In this document: one piece after another, positions 55,265 to 64,000 of the stretch
Layout: each line of letters opens with the position of its first letter
Position numbering within the stretch: position 1 is the first letter of the stretch
The notes under the pieces: model-generated
The model's database searches: none
What the model saw: only the letters and a program-made list of their open reading frames with translations
Told to the model about the DNA's origin: nothing
Assembly: GCA_035463475.1 (NCBI GenBank)
Contig: DATHTE010000123.1
Span: forward strand, 155,959-219,958
Reading direction: 5' to 3'
Origin: JACPDI01 sp035463475
GTDB taxonomy: Bacteria > Acidobacteriota > Vicinamibacteria > Vicinamibacterales > 2-12-FULL-66-21
Length of the DNA stretch: 64,000 bases
Position numbers and translations under genes: made by a program

Positions 55265-55345
55265 ATGGGTCATGGCATTCTCGTGAGTTGGAACCAGACG
55301 GCGCCCTGGCTGCGACAGATCGAGGGGCTTCGAGGCGCGGCGTGA
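55265..55345 (+). CDS. Possible 26-residue peptide, copy A of a two-copy family
   Basis: A 27-codon ATG frame encodes a peptide with the pattern ILxSWNQxxxWLRxxxxLR followed by G-A-A and a stop. The ORF at 63727-63804 encodes the same pattern with the same spacing and stop position. Between the two copies the DNA is nearly identical over GCATTCTCG-GAGTTGGAACCAG and then diverges while keeping the residues. There is no clear ribosome site. It lies in the 250-nt gap between katG and the lipoprotein gene. Confidence 0.35.
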   Translation: MGHGILVSWNQTAPWLRQIEGLRGAA

Positions 55346-55477
55346 GACGGCGGCGTGACCGTCGCGGCAATTTGCCGTAATCTGGAGCGAAGGAGCTCTG
55401 ACCATAGCGGGTGCGTGACTGGTCGCAATGTCCGTCCCCGTTCTGAAGTGAGCGTTCGGCATGCCAGGATTCGGTCC

Positions 55478-55864
55478 GTGACAATTCCACGTGAAGTGTT
55501 GGCGATCACTCTGGCGTTCGTCGCCGCCATTGGCTCAGGGTGCGATGTCGTCGGCCCCAGTGCCTGCACGCTGATCGGCTGTACGGGCTTGGTCGTCGAA
55601 GTGACTGGTGCGCCGGGTCAGACTCCACTGACGGTCGTTGTAACCGCGCCTGATGGGTCGACGAGAAGCACCACCTGCACCTCGGCGACGGGCACTTGCC
55701 TGGTGTCCTTCCCCGATTTCACACCCGCCAGCGTCACCATTCGCGTGTTGACTGGCACCCAGACCACCGAAGAGACCAGACAGCCGCTGTACGAAGTCAC
55801 CCGGCCGAATGGTCCAGCGTGCCCTCCGGAATGTCGAAACGCTCGAGTGACCGTGGCGTTGTGA
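55478..55864 (+). CDS. Small lipoprotein
   Basis: The start is a GTG at 55478, chosen because it places a lipoprotein signal peptide (VLAITLAFVAAIGSGC) at the N terminus with the lipobox Cys at about residue 22. The 128-residue product is Thr/Ser-rich with an Ig-like pattern (LTVVVTAPDGSTRSTTCTSA, VTIRVLTGTQ) and ends with a Cys-containing tail (GPACPPECRNARVTV). No family was recognised. It would be anchored to a periplasmic membrane face. Confidence 0.65.
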   Translation: MTIPREVLAITLAFVAAIGSGCDVVGPSACTLIGCTGLVVEVTGAPGQTPLTVVVTAPDGSTRSTTCTSATGTCLVSFPDFTPASVTIRVLTGTQTTEETRQPLYEVTRPNGPACPPECRNARVTVAL

Positions 55865-55959
55865 AATCGCTCGCGGGCTGACCGATCTACAAGAAGAAGT
55901 GACCCTTGCTCAGTCTGCCTCAGACGCCGGCCGGTACGTCGGCACGTTACGAGCGAAGC

Positions 55960-56472
55960 ATGCTTGCCAAACGGAACTTTCTGGGATTCGTGATCGGCAT
56001 CCTCACGCCTTCGCTGGCCATCGCAGCAGGACAGGCAGGCCAGCCAAAGACCGTTACCGCTTCGGTATCGGTGACAACTTCCGATACACGGCGCAACCTG
56101 GCGGTGCTTTCGAAGGGCACGGGCGGGGAGCCTGCGTTCCTGTTCTGTATTGACCTGGAGGCGCCGCAGAAGATCGAGTTCACCGGGCGGGCCCGCGTGG
56201 TTTATCGGCCGCTTCCACTCGGCGACATTCCCGCGGGTGTCAAGATCTCCGGGCCGGAGGGTGTCTCGTCCGCTCTTGCCGTGCTGCCTACGAGCGGGAA
56301 AGGCTGGCTGTTCCTCGCCAAAAACGAGAAGGCCATACTCGCAGCCGGAGAGCCTGCGGCAGCCGGCGCAACAGTGGTGCCGGTCCGCGTCGTGCGGCGT
56401 GTCGACTGGGTTGGCGACAGGGGAGAGCGGCGCGGAATGGACATCGAGTCATGTTTCGAGGTCGGGGGCTAG
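55960..56472 (+). CDS. Exported hypothetical protein
   Basis: The ATG at 55960 gives 170 residues with a signal peptide (FLGFVIGILTPSLAIAAG). The remainder is beta-rich (TVTASVSVTTSDTRRNLAVL, FLFCIDLEAPQKIEF) with a single internal Cys and a terminal ESCFEVGG, possibly one disulfide. No domain was recognised. The 209 nt after its stop contain nothing I can assign. Confidence 0.6.
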   Translation: MLAKRNFLGFVIGILTPSLAIAAGQAGQPKTVTASVSVTTSDTRRNLAVLSKGTGGEPAFLFCIDLEAPQKIEFTGRARVVYRPLPLGDIPAGVKISGPEGVSSALAVLPTSGKGWLFLAKNEKAILAAGEPAAAGATVVPVRVVRRVDWVGDRGERRGMDIESCFEVGG

Positions 56473-56681
56473 ATCGTCCGGCTATCAACCTGGCGCCTTA
56501 GCGTCCGCTCTGCTCTACTGTTCCGCTGAAGCGATTTGAGGCGCAGGCGAGCACGACGGTGAGGAGCGTAAACAGGGCTTTTTCATGGCCTGCCTCCGCG
56601 TGAAAGGATGCGGCAGACGGCAGGCCCGTGTCCTTACGTCGTCGCGAAATCTTCCCTACGTTCTGCCGTCGATTCCCGCGT

Positions 56682-59198
56682 TCATTCGTACCGCAGCGCC
56701 TTCATCGGATCGAGCCGTGCGGCGCGGCGGGCGGGCAGATACGTAGCGACGAACGTCGCGGCGAGCACCAGCGGTGCGACGATCCCGAGGGACACCGGAT
56801 CGACCTGCGCGTCACCGCCGCTCGGGAATGCGGCCTCGAGCAATCGCTGGACGCCCACGCCGGCCACGAGGCCGATCAACAGTCCGCTCCCCGCGAGCAC
56901 AAGTCCCTGTCGAAGGACCATTCCCAGGACCGACGGGCGGCTGGCGCCAATCGCCATTCGAATGCCGATTTCGCGCGTTCGACGGCTCGTCGCGTAAGCC
57001 ACGAGGCCGTAGAGCCCGACGATCGCCAGCGCCAGTCCCATCAGGCCCATCCCCGCGATGGTTCCGATGATCACGTTGAAAATCGTCACCGTCCGCATCC
57101 GGTAGAGCTCCTCCATCGTGCGCACGTTGAAGATCGGCTGCGTGCGGTCGAGCGCGTGCACCAGGGCGCGCAGCGGCGCAGCGAGGGTCGTGGGATCGCC
57201 CGCCGACTCCGTCAACAGGACCATCTGCGACTGGAAACTCTGGCGATACGGCAGGTAAACGAATTCGGTCGGCGGCTCAGCCGCCCAGAGATACTTCGTC
57301 GTTGGGACGACGCCCACAATCGTGACCCAGAACTTCCGGTCTCCTTCCTGGAGCTGGAAACGCTTGCCGATCGGATCCTGCATCGCCGAGTAATGCTGCA
57401 CGTACTGCTCGTTGACGACCGCCACACGCGGGGAGCTGGTTGAATCCTGTTCGACGAATCCACGGCCGCGAACGACCGGGATGTGCATCGTGGCGAAGTA
57501 GTTCTCGTCGATCCGCGCCGAGAACAGCGTGAGCGCCTCTCTGCCCACCGGAAGCTGGTAGCCCTCCGGAATCACGTTCGAGGCGTTGACGCCGTCAGTG
57601 GCCATCGGCACCGACGACGTGAGCGCGACGGATTTCACGCCCGGCAGCGCCCGCGCTCCTTCCACCAGATCGTGAAAGAGCCGGCGCGTCTGGTCTTCGC
57701 TGTACCGTACGAGGCCCGGATCGAGGGTCATCAGGAGCAGGTGATCGGTTCGATATCCAGGGCCGGTCGCCAACTGCTCGCGGAACCCTCGATACATGAA
57801 CGTTGCAAGCACCAGCAGGATCACCGAGACGGCGACCTGACCCGCAACGAGCACATTCCGTCCCCAGCGCCGGCGCCGACCGGCCATCAGCTCGCCGCCC
57901 TTGAGCACCATCGTCAGGTCCGCTCTCGACGTCTGGATCGCCGGAGCGAGACCGAACAGCAGCGCGCTGAGCGTGGCGACGATGAGGCTGAACGCGAGCA
58001 CGCGGCGATCGAGCTGGAACGTGAGGACGATCGGCAGGTCGGTCGGGATTTGAATCTGGCGAAACGCGGAGATGCCGATCCACGCGACGGCCAGTCCGAG
58101 CACGCCACCCGCGAGCGCGATCAGGAGACTCTCGGTCATCAGCTGCCGGATCAGCCGCCACCGGCCGGCGCCGAGCGCCAGGCGCATGGCCATCTCGCGC
58201 GCCCGCGCCGGCGCCCTGCTCGTCAGCAGGCCTGCGACGTTCGCGCACGCGACGAACAAGACGGCGAGCGCAAGCGTGCCGAGCATCGCGACCAGCATCG
58301 TGTCGGGCGGCGACTGCGCCAGCCTCATCTGCAGTTCCGTTCGCGCCACGACGCTCCGGTTGCGGTTCGTATCCGGATACGCGCGCTCGAGGTCCTTGCC
58401 GATGAGCGAAAGTTCGGCCTGCGCCCGCGCAAGGCTCACGCCCGGCTTGAGACGCCCTTTGAGTGTCAAGCTCCGGTTGTCGCGGTCCTCGAGGGGGCTC
58501 TTCTTCGGATCGCCCGAGAGCCGTGGCCACATCATCAGCGGGACGTAGAATTCGGAGCGAACGAACAGGTTCATCCCGGTGAACCGCTCGGGAGCGACGC
58601 CGACGATGGTGAACTCGATGCCGCTGAGCTGCACATGCCGCCCCAGAACGTTCCGATCGGACGCGAACTGCTGCTTCCAGAGGTTGTGACTGATGATCAC
58701 GACCGCGTCTCGCCCGGGCACCGTGTTCTCATCGGGCCGGAACGCGCGTCCGAGCTCCGGCTCGACGCCCATCGCGCTGAAGAAGTTCCCGCTGACCAGC
58801 GTTCCGAGTTTCAGTGCCGGCAGCGCATCCCGCGTGGCGGCCAGTCCGGCGGTCGTGAACGTGTATCCGACGATGCCGCTGAAGCTGGTGCTTCGATCGC
58901 GGATATCGACGTAATCGGGGTACGACGCGCCGATCCGGCTGAAGCCCTCGACCGACATCGTCGACCCGACGGTGACGACCTCGCCGGGGCTCGCGACGGG
59001 CAGCGGGCGGAGCAGCAGCATGTCGGCCCAACTGAACGCGGCGCCGTTCGCGCCGACGCCGAGCGCCAGCGAGCACACGGCGACGAGAGTGAAACCGGGG
59101 CTGGATGCCAGCGTGCGGCAGCCGTATCGCACGTCCTGCCACAATCGTTCGAGCCAACCGAGGCCGCGGATCCCGGCGCCGGTGTTCTGTGTGGCCAT
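56682..59198 (-). CDS. ADOP-family duplicated ABC-type permease (third copy)
   Basis: The ATG at 59198 is chosen because the family N terminus follows (WQDVRYGCRTLASSPGF). The 838-residue product has the same two-fold MacB/FtsX plan: TLVAVCSLALGVGANGAAF, a MacB domain, FtsX helices (LGTLALAVLFVACANVAGLL), then a second MacB domain and closing helices (IAGMGLMGLALAIVGLYGLV) ending ARRAARLDPMKALRYE. As with the other copies, no ATPase gene is adjacent. It probably works in envelope export or stress; cargo unknown. Confidence 0.9.
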   Translation of the reverse strand: MATQNTGAGIRGLGWLERLWQDVRYGCRTLASSPGFTLVAVCSLALGVGANGAAFSWADMLLLRPLPVASPGEVVTVGSTMSVEGFSRIGASYPDYVDIRDRSTSFSGIVGYTFTTAGLAATRDALPALKLGTLVSGNFFSAMGVEPELGRAFRPDENTVPGRDAVVIISHNLWKQQFASDRNVLGRHVQLSGIEFTIVGVAPERFTGMNLFVRSEFYVPLMMWPRLSGDPKKSPLEDRDNRSLTLKGRLKPGVSLARAQAELSLIGKDLERAYPDTNRNRSVVARTELQMRLAQSPPDTMLVAMLGTLALAVLFVACANVAGLLTSRAPARAREMAMRLALGAGRWRLIRQLMTESLLIALAGGVLGLAVAWIGISAFRQIQIPTDLPIVLTFQLDRRVLAFSLIVATLSALLFGLAPAIQTSRADLTMVLKGGELMAGRRRRWGRNVLVAGQVAVSVILLVLATFMYRGFREQLATGPGYRTDHLLLMTLDPGLVRYSEDQTRRLFHDLVEGARALPGVKSVALTSSVPMATDGVNASNVIPEGYQLPVGREALTLFSARIDENYFATMHIPVVRGRGFVEQDSTSSPRVAVVNEQYVQHYSAMQDPIGKRFQLQEGDRKFWVTIVGVVPTTKYLWAAEPPTEFVYLPYRQSFQSQMVLLTESAGDPTTLAAPLRALVHALDRTQPIFNVRTMEELYRMRTVTIFNVIIGTIAGMGLMGLALAIVGLYGLVAYATSRRTREIGIRMAIGASRPSVLGMVLRQGLVLAGSGLLIGLVAGVGVQRLLEAAFPSGGDAQVDPVSLGIVAPLVLAATFVATYLPARRAARLDPMKALRYE

Positions 59199-59520
59199 GC
59201 CAGATTTGACGTGCCTTGCGCCGGGAGGTTCGGCGATGTTCATTTCAGGAGGTTGGAGCCGTCTACGACAAGGCAGAGCGCCTCCCTGCGCCGGGACTGA
59301 GTTCGGCTGGCGCCACGGCCGGGGCCGCGGCCACCCGTATACTCTCCATTCTGGATACCGGGAGCGCATCGCTCAGCACCCAACCCAGTCGTGCGCTGTC
59401 GGAAGGGGAGAGGCCAGGGACGAGTCCGATCAGGGACCGAGAACGCGGCGTTATGCTAACCGCGAAAGGGCGTTCATCTTCATCGCCCGACGCGTAACAT
59501 TAGCAGCGACGTGGGTGGAG
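59199..59520. other. 322-nt divergent intergenic region
   Basis: The gap lies between the divergent permease and DUF1702-like genes. A TATACT hexamer near 59337 could serve as a -10 for the plus-strand gene, and its complement region for the minus strand. No RNA gene or protein gene is apparent. Confidence 0.5.
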
Positions 59521-60600
59521 ATGAATCCGGTCGCATTCAAGGTAATGAATGTCGTCATCCCACCGGTCGGCGGGCTACTGTGCCGTCCGGCCGGTCACGG
59601 CAGGATCGCACAGATCGAAAGCCGCAATAAGATCCGCACCATTGAAGGCGTGGAGTTCGCTGCAAAGATTGTCGGCGGCGGCCAAAACATGAAGGAGCTG
59701 GTCGATCGGGTCCAGCGAAGTGACTCTCACCGCGCGCTCTGGCTAGCCGAAGGACTTGGGCTCCACCATGGCAGGAGCGCGCTGGCCCGCGGCGAAAACG
59801 TTCGCAACATCCTGACGGAAGGTGATGGACGCGAGATTCTGCCAAGCATGCTGCTGATGGTGCATGCCGGAATGGCGATGGCCTTTGCCCGCCACCACCT
59901 GGACCGGCTCGGCCCAGCGCCGGCGCCGGGCGAGGTGCGTGAGACCACTCAGCGGATCGTCAACGTTTTCGAGGCGAATGCGATTTCCGGCTACGCCGGC
60001 ATCGGTTATGAAGCGTGGGGTATGGCCACACGGTTCTTTTACGCCCGCCAGAAGCTCTTCCCATCAGTTGTCGACGCACTCCAGGCCATCGACCCCGCCC
60101 ACGTGCCCCACTTCTGGCACGGAGCCGGCCGCGCGTCCTACTTCGTCGAGTTCATGCCTCGCTGGAAGGAGCCTTGGCCCGCATTCAAGCTTGTGCGGCA
60201 GGATGCCCGAGATCAGGTCAGCCGTCTGAACCTGATCGCCGGCGTCGCATCGGCGTTCGTGCTTGTCAACATGAGAACCCCGGAGATCATGGAGGCTATT
60301 CTGCGGGAACGGATCGCCAATTTTCCGCCCGAGGACGCAGCAGCTTTCGCGCAGGGGATCGTCTGCTCGATGGTGTTGCGGCAGGACACGGTGCCCAACG
60401 AGACGCACACGATGCAATTTGTCCGACACGTGCCCTCGACGGATGTCAGCGGGCTTTGGGAGCGCATCGTGGCCGCTCCTTCGCGGCAAGCGCTCGATAT
60501 CATTTACCCGTACCTGCGCGTGCAGCGCCGGTTGGATGAGGTTACGTGCTACCGGCCCCTGAACGAAACACTCTCGGCGGCCGCAGCCAATCCATCCTGA
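59521..60600 (+). CDS. DUF1702-like protein
   Basis: The ATG at 59521 gives 359 residues with no signal peptide. A series of glycine/aromatic motifs resembles DUF1702 proteins: ALWLAEGLGLHHGRSAL, MVHAGMAMAFARHHLDRLG, ISGYAGIGYEAWG, HFWHGAGRASYFVEF and LIAGVASAFVLVNM. DUF1702 genes are known from enediyne-type clusters and scattered genomes; their biochemical role is not established. No polyketide synthase is nearby. A GTG six bases earlier is an alternative start. Confidence 0.55.
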   Translation: MNPVAFKVMNVVIPPVGGLLCRPAGHGRIAQIESRNKIRTIEGVEFAAKIVGGGQNMKELVDRVQRSDSHRALWLAEGLGLHHGRSALARGENVRNILTEGDGREILPSMLLMVHAGMAMAFARHHLDRLGPAPAPGEVRETTQRIVNVFEANAISGYAGIGYEAWGMATRFFYARQKLFPSVVDALQAIDPAHVPHFWHGAGRASYFVEFMPRWKEPWPAFKLVRQDARDQVSRLNLIAGVASAFVLVNMRTPEIMEAILRERIANFPPEDAAAFAQGIVCSMVLRQDTVPNETHTMQFVRHVPSTDVSGLWERIVAAPSRQALDIIYPYLRVQRRLDEVTCYRPLNETLSAAAANPS

Positions 60601-60786
60601 CGACTTCGGCCGCCTCGCCGGCGCGCGGATGTGCGGTTCGTTGGGCCCGGTCAAGTCCCAATCTTCGTGTAAAAACCGAGGCGCGGCGCATCCTCATCTT
60701 CTCTGCACGTGACATTCCGAACAGCAACAGCCAGCGGAACGACCGGAGATGGCCGTGCCTTCCCGCTGTACCAATACACTTCGCGG

Positions 60787-61356
60787 TCAGAAGCTGACCG
60801 AGACGCGTACGCCCCTGACTCGCGGGGAGAGCACCGGTGAGACGCCGAACGACCGGCGCGAAGTGCTGCCCGGCGTCTCGTAGATGATCTTCCGCCCCTG
60901 AATCAGCGCATCGATGCCGGTGCCAACGCCAGCGCCAATCGATCCGAGATAAAGAATGAATCCAACGTCTGCCCATCCGAACGTCTCGTTCTCGCCTCTG
61001 TCCGAAAACGCGATCGACGACACGGTCGATAGCGTCATCACGGAGACTGCTCCTATGACTGCTCCGTTCAAGAGCGGATCGGGAAGCCGCTGCCTGATGC
61101 GTTTCACGTTGTTCTCACTGAGATCCCGGCGAGTCCCGTCCATGGACAGCAGCAGCGACGAGCGGGACAGTTCAAGAATCCGCGCTCTTCTCTCTCGGCC
61201 GGCGTCGTCCGTGACGTACACTGTGTCACCCGGCTTCACCTTGAAGCGCAGTTCCTGGAAATTGCTGGCGACCGCCTGAGCGCTCGCCGTTATTGGCGCA
61301 AGCGGGAGGAGCACGAACAGCGCAATGCTCCTGCGATTGAACAAAGCTCCTCGCAT
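60787..61356 (-). CDS. Exported hypothetical protein with glycine-rich hydrophobic segments
   Basis: The ATG at 61356 has AAGGGGG upstream. The 189-residue product has a signal peptide (SIALFVLLPLAPITASAQA), a small beta segment (LRFKVKPGDTVYVTD, GRERRARILELSRSSLLLSM) and two later hydrophobic glycine-rich stretches (LLNGAVIGAVSVMTL, LYLGSIGAGVGTGIDALI). The pattern resembles small acidobacterial proteins of unknown function. The 186-nt gap before the DUF1702-like gene is empty. Confidence 0.65.
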   Translation of the reverse strand: MRGALFNRRSIALFVLLPLAPITASAQAVASNFQELRFKVKPGDTVYVTDDAGRERRARILELSRSSLLLSMDGTRRDLSENNVKRIRQRLPDPLLNGAVIGAVSVMTLSTVSSIAFSDRGENETFGWADVGFILYLGSIGAGVGTGIDALIQGRKIIYETPGSTSRRSFGVSPVLSPRVRGVRVSVSF

Positions 61357-61384
61357 GACAACCCCCTTCGGATGGCGCACCTGA

Positions 61385-61935
61385 TCACGTCCACAGGGTA
61401 TTGCTTACTCTTCCATCCGGCAATGCGCGCCGGCGCCCCTCGCCCGTGAGCCGTTCCAGGCGGTTTGTCGTGCGAATCCGGTGATGATGCGCCGCCGGGA
61501 ATCGCAGATAGGTTACGCATTCCTCGAGGTCCCCGTTCGAGGCAGTCCATCGCTGCCGAGTACCGGTCCCGGAAGCGCGTGATCAGCGCCCGACCTCGCT
61601 TGATAGCGACATCGTAGCCTGGCGCCAGGAAGACCTGTTGCACCAGCCGCTTCATCCGCGCCTGCATCAGGCGCGGCAGCCTGGCCAAGATGTTTCGCAT
61701 CTTGTGTACTTGGCACCCGCTGTCGCCACACTCGCGGCCACATCCGCTTTATGGCCTTCTTCAACCCGGGCGCCCCGTCGAAGATCACCATCAGGGGCTC
61801 CGCCAAGCCGCGGGCGCTCAGGTCCTGCAGAAAACTCAACCATGAATCGGAGGATTCCCGCGGGCCCAGGTCGAGATGCACCAGCACCGGGCGGCCTGCG
61901 GCGAGTGCACGGTCTGCGAGGCGCCGCATGAGCGT
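61385..61935 (-). pseudogene. IS256/Mutator-family transposase remnant with frameshifts
   Basis: Three overlapping minus-strand frames together spell the C-terminal half of an IS256-type transposase: LDLGPRESSDSWLSFLQDL and VIFDGAPGLKKAIKRMWP in one frame; HKMRNILARLPRLMQARMKR, then LVQQVFLAPGYD and FRDRYSAAMDCLE in a second; FPAAHHHRIRTTNRLERL in a third. At least two frameshifts separate them, the N-terminal half is missing, and the match stops soon after GEGRRR. No terminal inverted repeats were found, so it is a dead fragment. Confidence 0.85.
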
Positions 61936-62061
61936 CGACGGGTTGTGCGCCTGCGGCCTCCGGCCACTGGGCGATTGCTCAGGGCCAATCTGAGCCCTTC
62001 CTGCGGCCGTTCCAATCCCCGCCTGGGATGGAGCGTGCACATCTGATAGCATCCGCCAGCC

Positions 62062-63642
62062 TTGGCACCACGCTTACCTGTCGCGGGGTTGATGCTGGCC
62101 GCCGTCGCGGTGTTGGCGGTCCGCCAGACGCCCAACGCGCCGCACCTTGGCGACGTTCATTTCGAGACTTCGTGCAACGAAGCGGCGCAGTCCCATGTCG
62201 ACCGCGGGATGCGCTACCAGCATTCGTTCTGGTATCGGGAATCGAGGGCCAGCTTCGACGAAGCGCTCCGCGCGGACCCGAAGTGCACCATTGCCTACTG
62301 GGGTATCGCCCAGAGCCTGATGGCCAATCCATTCAATCCTACCCCGCCGAAGAACCTGGCAGAGGGACTCGCCCTCATTCAGAAGGCGACGCAACTTGGC
62401 GCCGGCACCGAGCGGGAGAACGATCTGATTCGCGCGGTTGGTGTCTTCTACGCCGACTTCGAGACCCTCAGTCAGCGCACGCGTACCGAGTTCTATACGA
62501 GGGCGATGGACGCGGTCGCTCGCCGGTACCCGAACGACGACGAGATACAGATCTACTATGCGCTCGCCCTCGACATGAGCGCCTCGCCTGACGACAAGAC
62601 CTACGCGAATCAGCTGAAGGCCGCCGCGATTCTCGAGCCGATCAGCCGTCGGCAGCCGAATCATCCCGGTGTCGCACACTACCTGATTCACACCTACGAC
62701 TATCCCGGGCTCGCGGCCAAGGGTCTCGATGCGGCGGTTCGCTACGCCAGGATTGCCGAGGCCGCTCCGCACGCGCAGCACATGCCGTCGCACATCTTCA
62801 CGCGTGTCGGCCGCTGGAACGACTCGATCACCTCGAATCGCGCCGCGGCGACTCTGGCCAAGGCGGGTAACGAACCCGACGATCGCCTTCACGCCATGGA
62901 CTACATGGTCTACGCCTGCCTGCAGGTGGCCCGGGATCGCGAGGCGCGCGAAATCGTCGACGAGATGAGCACCGTCACGGGGTTCAACCCGGACAGGAAC
63001 ACTGCTCCGTTTGCGCTGGCGGCCAGTCCCGCGCGCTACGCCGTGGAACGTGGCGATTGGGCAGTTGCCGCCCGGTTGCCATCCCGGCCGTCGAAATTCG
63101 GCTATGCGGACGCGATGACGTACTTCGCCCGCGCATTGGGCGCGGTCCGTTCCGGGATCCCCGCGGCCGCCAGAGCAGACCTCGAGAGGCTGGCCGACCT
63201 TCGCGATCGCTTGCGGGCCGCGAAAGATACGTACTGGGCGGAACAGGTCGACATCCAGTGGCAGATGATCGCCGCCTGGTTGATGCACACCGACGGCAAG
63301 CAGGCTGCGGCGTTGACGGCGATGCGGGCCGCCGCCGACGCCGAGGACAAGACCGAAAAGGCGACCGTGACGCCCGGACCCCTGGTGCCCGCGCGGGAGT
63401 TATACGGTGCGCTCCTGCTGGAACGCGGCATGGCGAGGGAAGCGCTCGCTGCTTACGAGCAGGCCATGGCCAAGGAACCCAACCGGTTTCACAGTCTGGC
63501 TGGCGCCGCGAACGCGGCCGAGCGGCTCGGAGACACGGCCAAGGCGAAAGCCTATTACGCGAAGCTGGTGGCGATGACTGACGGAGCGAACGGTGATCGA
63601 CGCGAGCTTGTGGCGGCCAGGCAGTTTCTGGAATGGAAATAA
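62062..63642 (+). CDS. Exported TPR-repeat protein
   Basis: The start is a TTG at 62062 or the ATG at 62092; both give a hydrophobic N terminus (VAGLMLAAVAVLAV). The 526-residue product is helical throughout with TPR-like units (YRESRASFDEALRADPKCTI, ERGMAREALAAYEQAMAKEP, AERLGDTAKAKAYYAKLV) and several conserved His/Trp/Tyr residues in the centre (HAQHMPSHIFTRVGRWNDSI). This is a type common in acidobacteria, with no assigned reaction. It lies just beyond the transposase remnant. Confidence 0.85.
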   Translation: MAPRLPVAGLMLAAVAVLAVRQTPNAPHLGDVHFETSCNEAAQSHVDRGMRYQHSFWYRESRASFDEALRADPKCTIAYWGIAQSLMANPFNPTPPKNLAEGLALIQKATQLGAGTERENDLIRAVGVFYADFETLSQRTRTEFYTRAMDAVARRYPNDDEIQIYYALALDMSASPDDKTYANQLKAAAILEPISRRQPNHPGVAHYLIHTYDYPGLAAKGLDAAVRYARIAEAAPHAQHMPSHIFTRVGRWNDSITSNRAAATLAKAGNEPDDRLHAMDYMVYACLQVARDREAREIVDEMSTVTGFNPDRNTAPFALAASPARYAVERGDWAVAARLPSRPSKFGYADAMTYFARALGAVRSGIPAAARADLERLADLRDRLRAAKDTYWAEQVDIQWQMIAAWLMHTDGKQAAALTAMRAAADAEDKTEKATVTPGPLVPARELYGALLLERGMAREALAAYEQAMAKEPNRFHSLAGAANAAERLGDTAKAKAYYAKLVAMTDGANGDRRELVAARQFLEWK

Positions 63643-64000
63643 GTTGAGGCTCGCCCGGTTCGATTGCGGGTGAGGGTACGAGCGTTTTGGGGCCGTAAGT
63701 TGTTGGCTGTATGAAGGCGGAAAGTGGTGAGCCGCATTCTCGCGAGTTGGAACCAGGTGGAGCGGTGGCTCAGGGGCGTTGACTCGCTGCGGAGCGCGGC
63801 CTGATGGCGCCGAGGGGCTACGCGCGGAGCGCTCGTACGGCTGGACGGTCGGTTAGCCTCGTGAGGCGAACGGCGCTCTCGGGCAGCGTGAAGCGGGCAA
63901 GAGCGATGTCCTCATGGGCCGTCTGCCGGGCATCATTCCCTGGAGAGCTCGAGAGCATGACCCTCTTATGGGATCCGGTTCAGGGGTCTTCGCCGACGAA
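63643..64000. other. Right-edge interval without a normal-sized gene
   Basis: After the TPR gene the last 358 nt contain only the peptide-sized ORF at 63727-63804. No RNA gene or full-length reading frame is supported before the window ends; a gene could begin beyond the edge. Confidence 0.5.
63727..63804 (+). CDS. Possible 25-residue peptide, copy B of a two-copy family
   Basis: A 26-codon GTG frame (a second GTG lies one codon earlier) encodes ILASWNQVERWLR, then a short spacer and SLRSAA before the stop. It matches the peptide at 55265-55345 at 14 of 25 positions with no gaps, including the pattern ILxSWNQ, WLR, LR and AA. A weak GGCGG site precedes it. The predicted peptide is an amphipathic helix. 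Confidence 0.35.
   Translation: MSRILASWNQVERWLRGVDSLRSAA

Overview
The window is GC-rich, gene-dense chromosomal DNA. It fits an uncultured or little-studied member of the Acidobacteriota, probably class Vicinamibacteria. The evidence is three very large ADOP-type duplicated permeases (40509-42959, 43535-45967, 56682-59198), two FG-GAP/ASPIC (CRTAC1-like) proteins, a PEP-CTERM remnant, and frequent GTG/TTG starts. No rRNA, tRNA, CRISPR array or prophage was recognised. Mobile DNA is limited to one decayed IS256-type transposase (about 61385-61935).

Region 1-21 kb is the centre of interest. Three plus-strand genes (FG-GAP protein, membrane/pentaheme/TPR fusion, CRTAC1 protein) converge on a tight ten-gene minus-strand operon running from 17473 down to 6823. 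In transcription order it encodes: a small membrane protein; a stand-alone cyclic-nucleotide-binding protein; a membrane-anchored pentaheme cytochrome, a molybdopterin-type subunit, a four-cluster ferredoxin subunit and an NrfD/PsrC-type quinone-interacting membrane protein (the order seen in Qrc and resembling alternative complex III); a periplasmic tetraheme cytochrome; a decaheme MtrA/DmsE cytochrome; an MtrB/PioB outer-membrane barrel; and a monoheme cytochrome. Read together, this is a complete quinone pool - periplasm - outer membrane electron conduit. Immediately upstream on the same strand lie a sigma-54 response regulator and a sensor histidine kinase whose extracytoplasmic domain carries two CxxCH haem-binding motifs. 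The gap in front of the operon has a good sigma-54 -24/-12 promoter and an inverted repeat at enhancer distance. The likely logic is redox or haem sensing, then phosphorelay, then sigma-54 activation of the conduit. The direction of electron flow cannot be decided from sequence.

Region 21-29 kb (minus strand) holds a probable operon: CNB-patatin phospholipase, class III cyclase, a small ORF resembling a molybdo-enzyme tail, and an amidase. It also holds a phosphoesterase, a proline-rich membrane protein and a ParA ATPase. Region 28-40.5 kb mixes a B12-binding radical SAM enzyme, an M55 aminopeptidase, an SRPBCC protein, a FadL-type porin, a DDAH-like hydrolase, a 1258-residue multidomain protein with an SGNH-like core, and small VOC, YCII, SnoaL-like and ACT proteins.

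Region 40.5-64 kb is accessory in character. It holds the ADOP permeases, a large hybrid histidine kinase, VOC proteins, a receiver-only regulator, an MDR oxidoreductase, a Fur-type regulator with katG, a lipoprotein, a DUF1702-like protein and a TPR protein. It also contains several decayed genes (PEP-CTERM, AraC/GlxA, IS256) and two homologous peptide-sized ORFs about 8.4 kb apart.
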